This document shows positions 55,931-56,308 of a stretch of DNA of 56,308 nucleotides, in pieces. Source of the DNA: Candidatus Schekmanbacteria bacterium (lineage in GTDB: Bacteria; SZUA-182); NCBI GenBank assembly GCA_016235675.1, contig JACRJN010000054.1:1-56308 (forward strand), given 5' to 3'. Under the pieces are notes generated by a model that was not told the origin of the DNA, made no database searches, and saw nothing but the letters and a program-made list of their open reading frames with translations. The translations under genes were made by a program, and so were the position numbers. Each line of letters begins with the position of its first letter. The first letter of the stretch is position 1.

Positions 55931-56062
55931 TTCACCTGAAGATACATAACGATATTTCTTTCGGCCTGTTCTCAGGCCGAAAGTCGCACGATTTCAAGGA
56001 ATTGCGGGTTTCGGCTTGAGGACAAGCCGAAACAAAATAGCTTTGTTGTATCTATAGGTGAA
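55931..56062. repeat. Nested repeat: TTCACCTGAAGATACA arms around two family C units
   Basis: Outer arms TTCACCTGAAGATACA (55931-55946) and TGTATCTATAGGTGAA (56047-56062), 14 of 16 matching. Inside are CTTTCGGCCTGTTCTCAGGCCGAAAG (55958-55983) and GTTTCGGCTTGAGGACAAGCCGAAAC (56008-56033). A family K fragment (TTAAGTCGACAACATTGGGG) follows near 56078 and a CCCTCCCCCTTGAGGGGGGAGGG palindrome near 56132. No gene in 55879-56178. Confidence 0.85.
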
Positions 56063-56178
56063 CCCCAACGCTACATTTTAAGTCGACAACATTGGGGGGA
56101 GACCCCATAAGCGCTAAGTTGTTTTCAATCCCCTCCCCCTTGAGGGGGGAGGGCTAGGGTGGGGGTAATTCGGAATTT

Positions 56179-56308
56179 ATGAGTAGTGTCAAAGCTAGAG
56201 AGTTGCGGAAAAACTTAACAGACGCCGAGCGAAAATTGTGGCAAATGCTTCGACTAAAACAAACTAGTTATAAATTTCGGCGGCAGCACCCCATTGGTCA
56301 ATTTATAG
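56179..56308 (+). CDS. DUF559 endonuclease-like protein, partial (cut by window end)
   Basis: Only the first 43 codons are in the window: SSVKARELRKNLTDAERKLW, QMLRLKQTSYKFRRQHPIGQFI. This is the typical start of DUF559 (Vsr/restriction-endonuclease-fold) proteins, with LTxAExxLW and FRRQxPIG. The catalytic Asp and Glu-x-Asp/His residues lie beyond the end. No ribosome binding site is evident (GGTAATTCGGAATTT). Confidence 0.85.
   Translation, partial: MSSVKARELRKNLTDAERKLWQMLRLKQTSYKFRRQHPIGQFI

Overview
This window looks like a contig from an uncultivated, anaerobic, Gram-negative-type bacterium of moderate GC content. Signs of anaerobic or one-carbon-based metabolism are two small tetraheme c-type cytochromes, a MetV-MetF pair of the kind used in the reductive acetyl-CoA or folate C1 branch, FolD and a dihydrolipoyl dehydrogenase. 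SecA is long (1010 aa) and carries a large insertion in its N-terminal half, as in the Bacteroidetes/Chlorobi (FCB) superphylum. This makes an FCB-related candidate phylum my best but uncertain placement. No rRNA, tRNA, CRISPR array, transposase or integrase was seen.

Layout. 1-4.2 kb (minus strand): a secreted TPR protein, a NodU-type carbamoyltransferase that needs a non-canonical ATT start, and a NodB-type polysaccharide deacetylase. 4.4-9.5 kb (minus): a nucleoside-type ABC permease, LivF, LivG and LivM without LivH or LivJ, a SemiSWEET sugar transporter and a HAD phosphatase. 9.5-13.6 kb (minus): an ArsR regulator and a 35-aa Cys-rich protein under twin operators, a gas vesicle gene (gvpA) with two small helical GvpC-like candidates, and two paralogous tetraheme cytochromes. 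14.2-21 kb (plus): a signalling block with a GAF-PAS hybrid histidine kinase, a receiver protein, two stand-alone cyclic-nucleotide-binding proteins, a class III cyclase and an MBL-fold hydrolase. 21-31.7 kb: housekeeping genes (ferritin-like, pyrF, HEAT protein, coaE, DsbA-like, macro domain, cobU, pheA, rimO) and an ABC exporter ATPase. 28-48.6 kb is dotted with small toxin-antitoxin-like modules placed between core genes such as wecB, secA, folD and lpd. 48.6-51 kb: metV, metF and a YceH family gene. 51.6-55.9 kb: a long sigma-factor-like protein, a zinc-finger-like protein and a CHAT protease-TM-TPR-CsgG-like protein in one operon. This is the strongest candidate for an undescribed system. 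The window ends inside a DUF559 endonuclease-like gene.

The most striking DNA-level feature is that nearly every intergenic gap is filled with short palindromic repeats of about a dozen families, often inserted inside each other up to four layers deep. In several places they supply coding ends: the N-terminus of the nucleoside-type permease, the C-terminus of WecB and the stop codon of coaE.

Functional calls rest on motif and family recognition by eye. No database or structure search was run.
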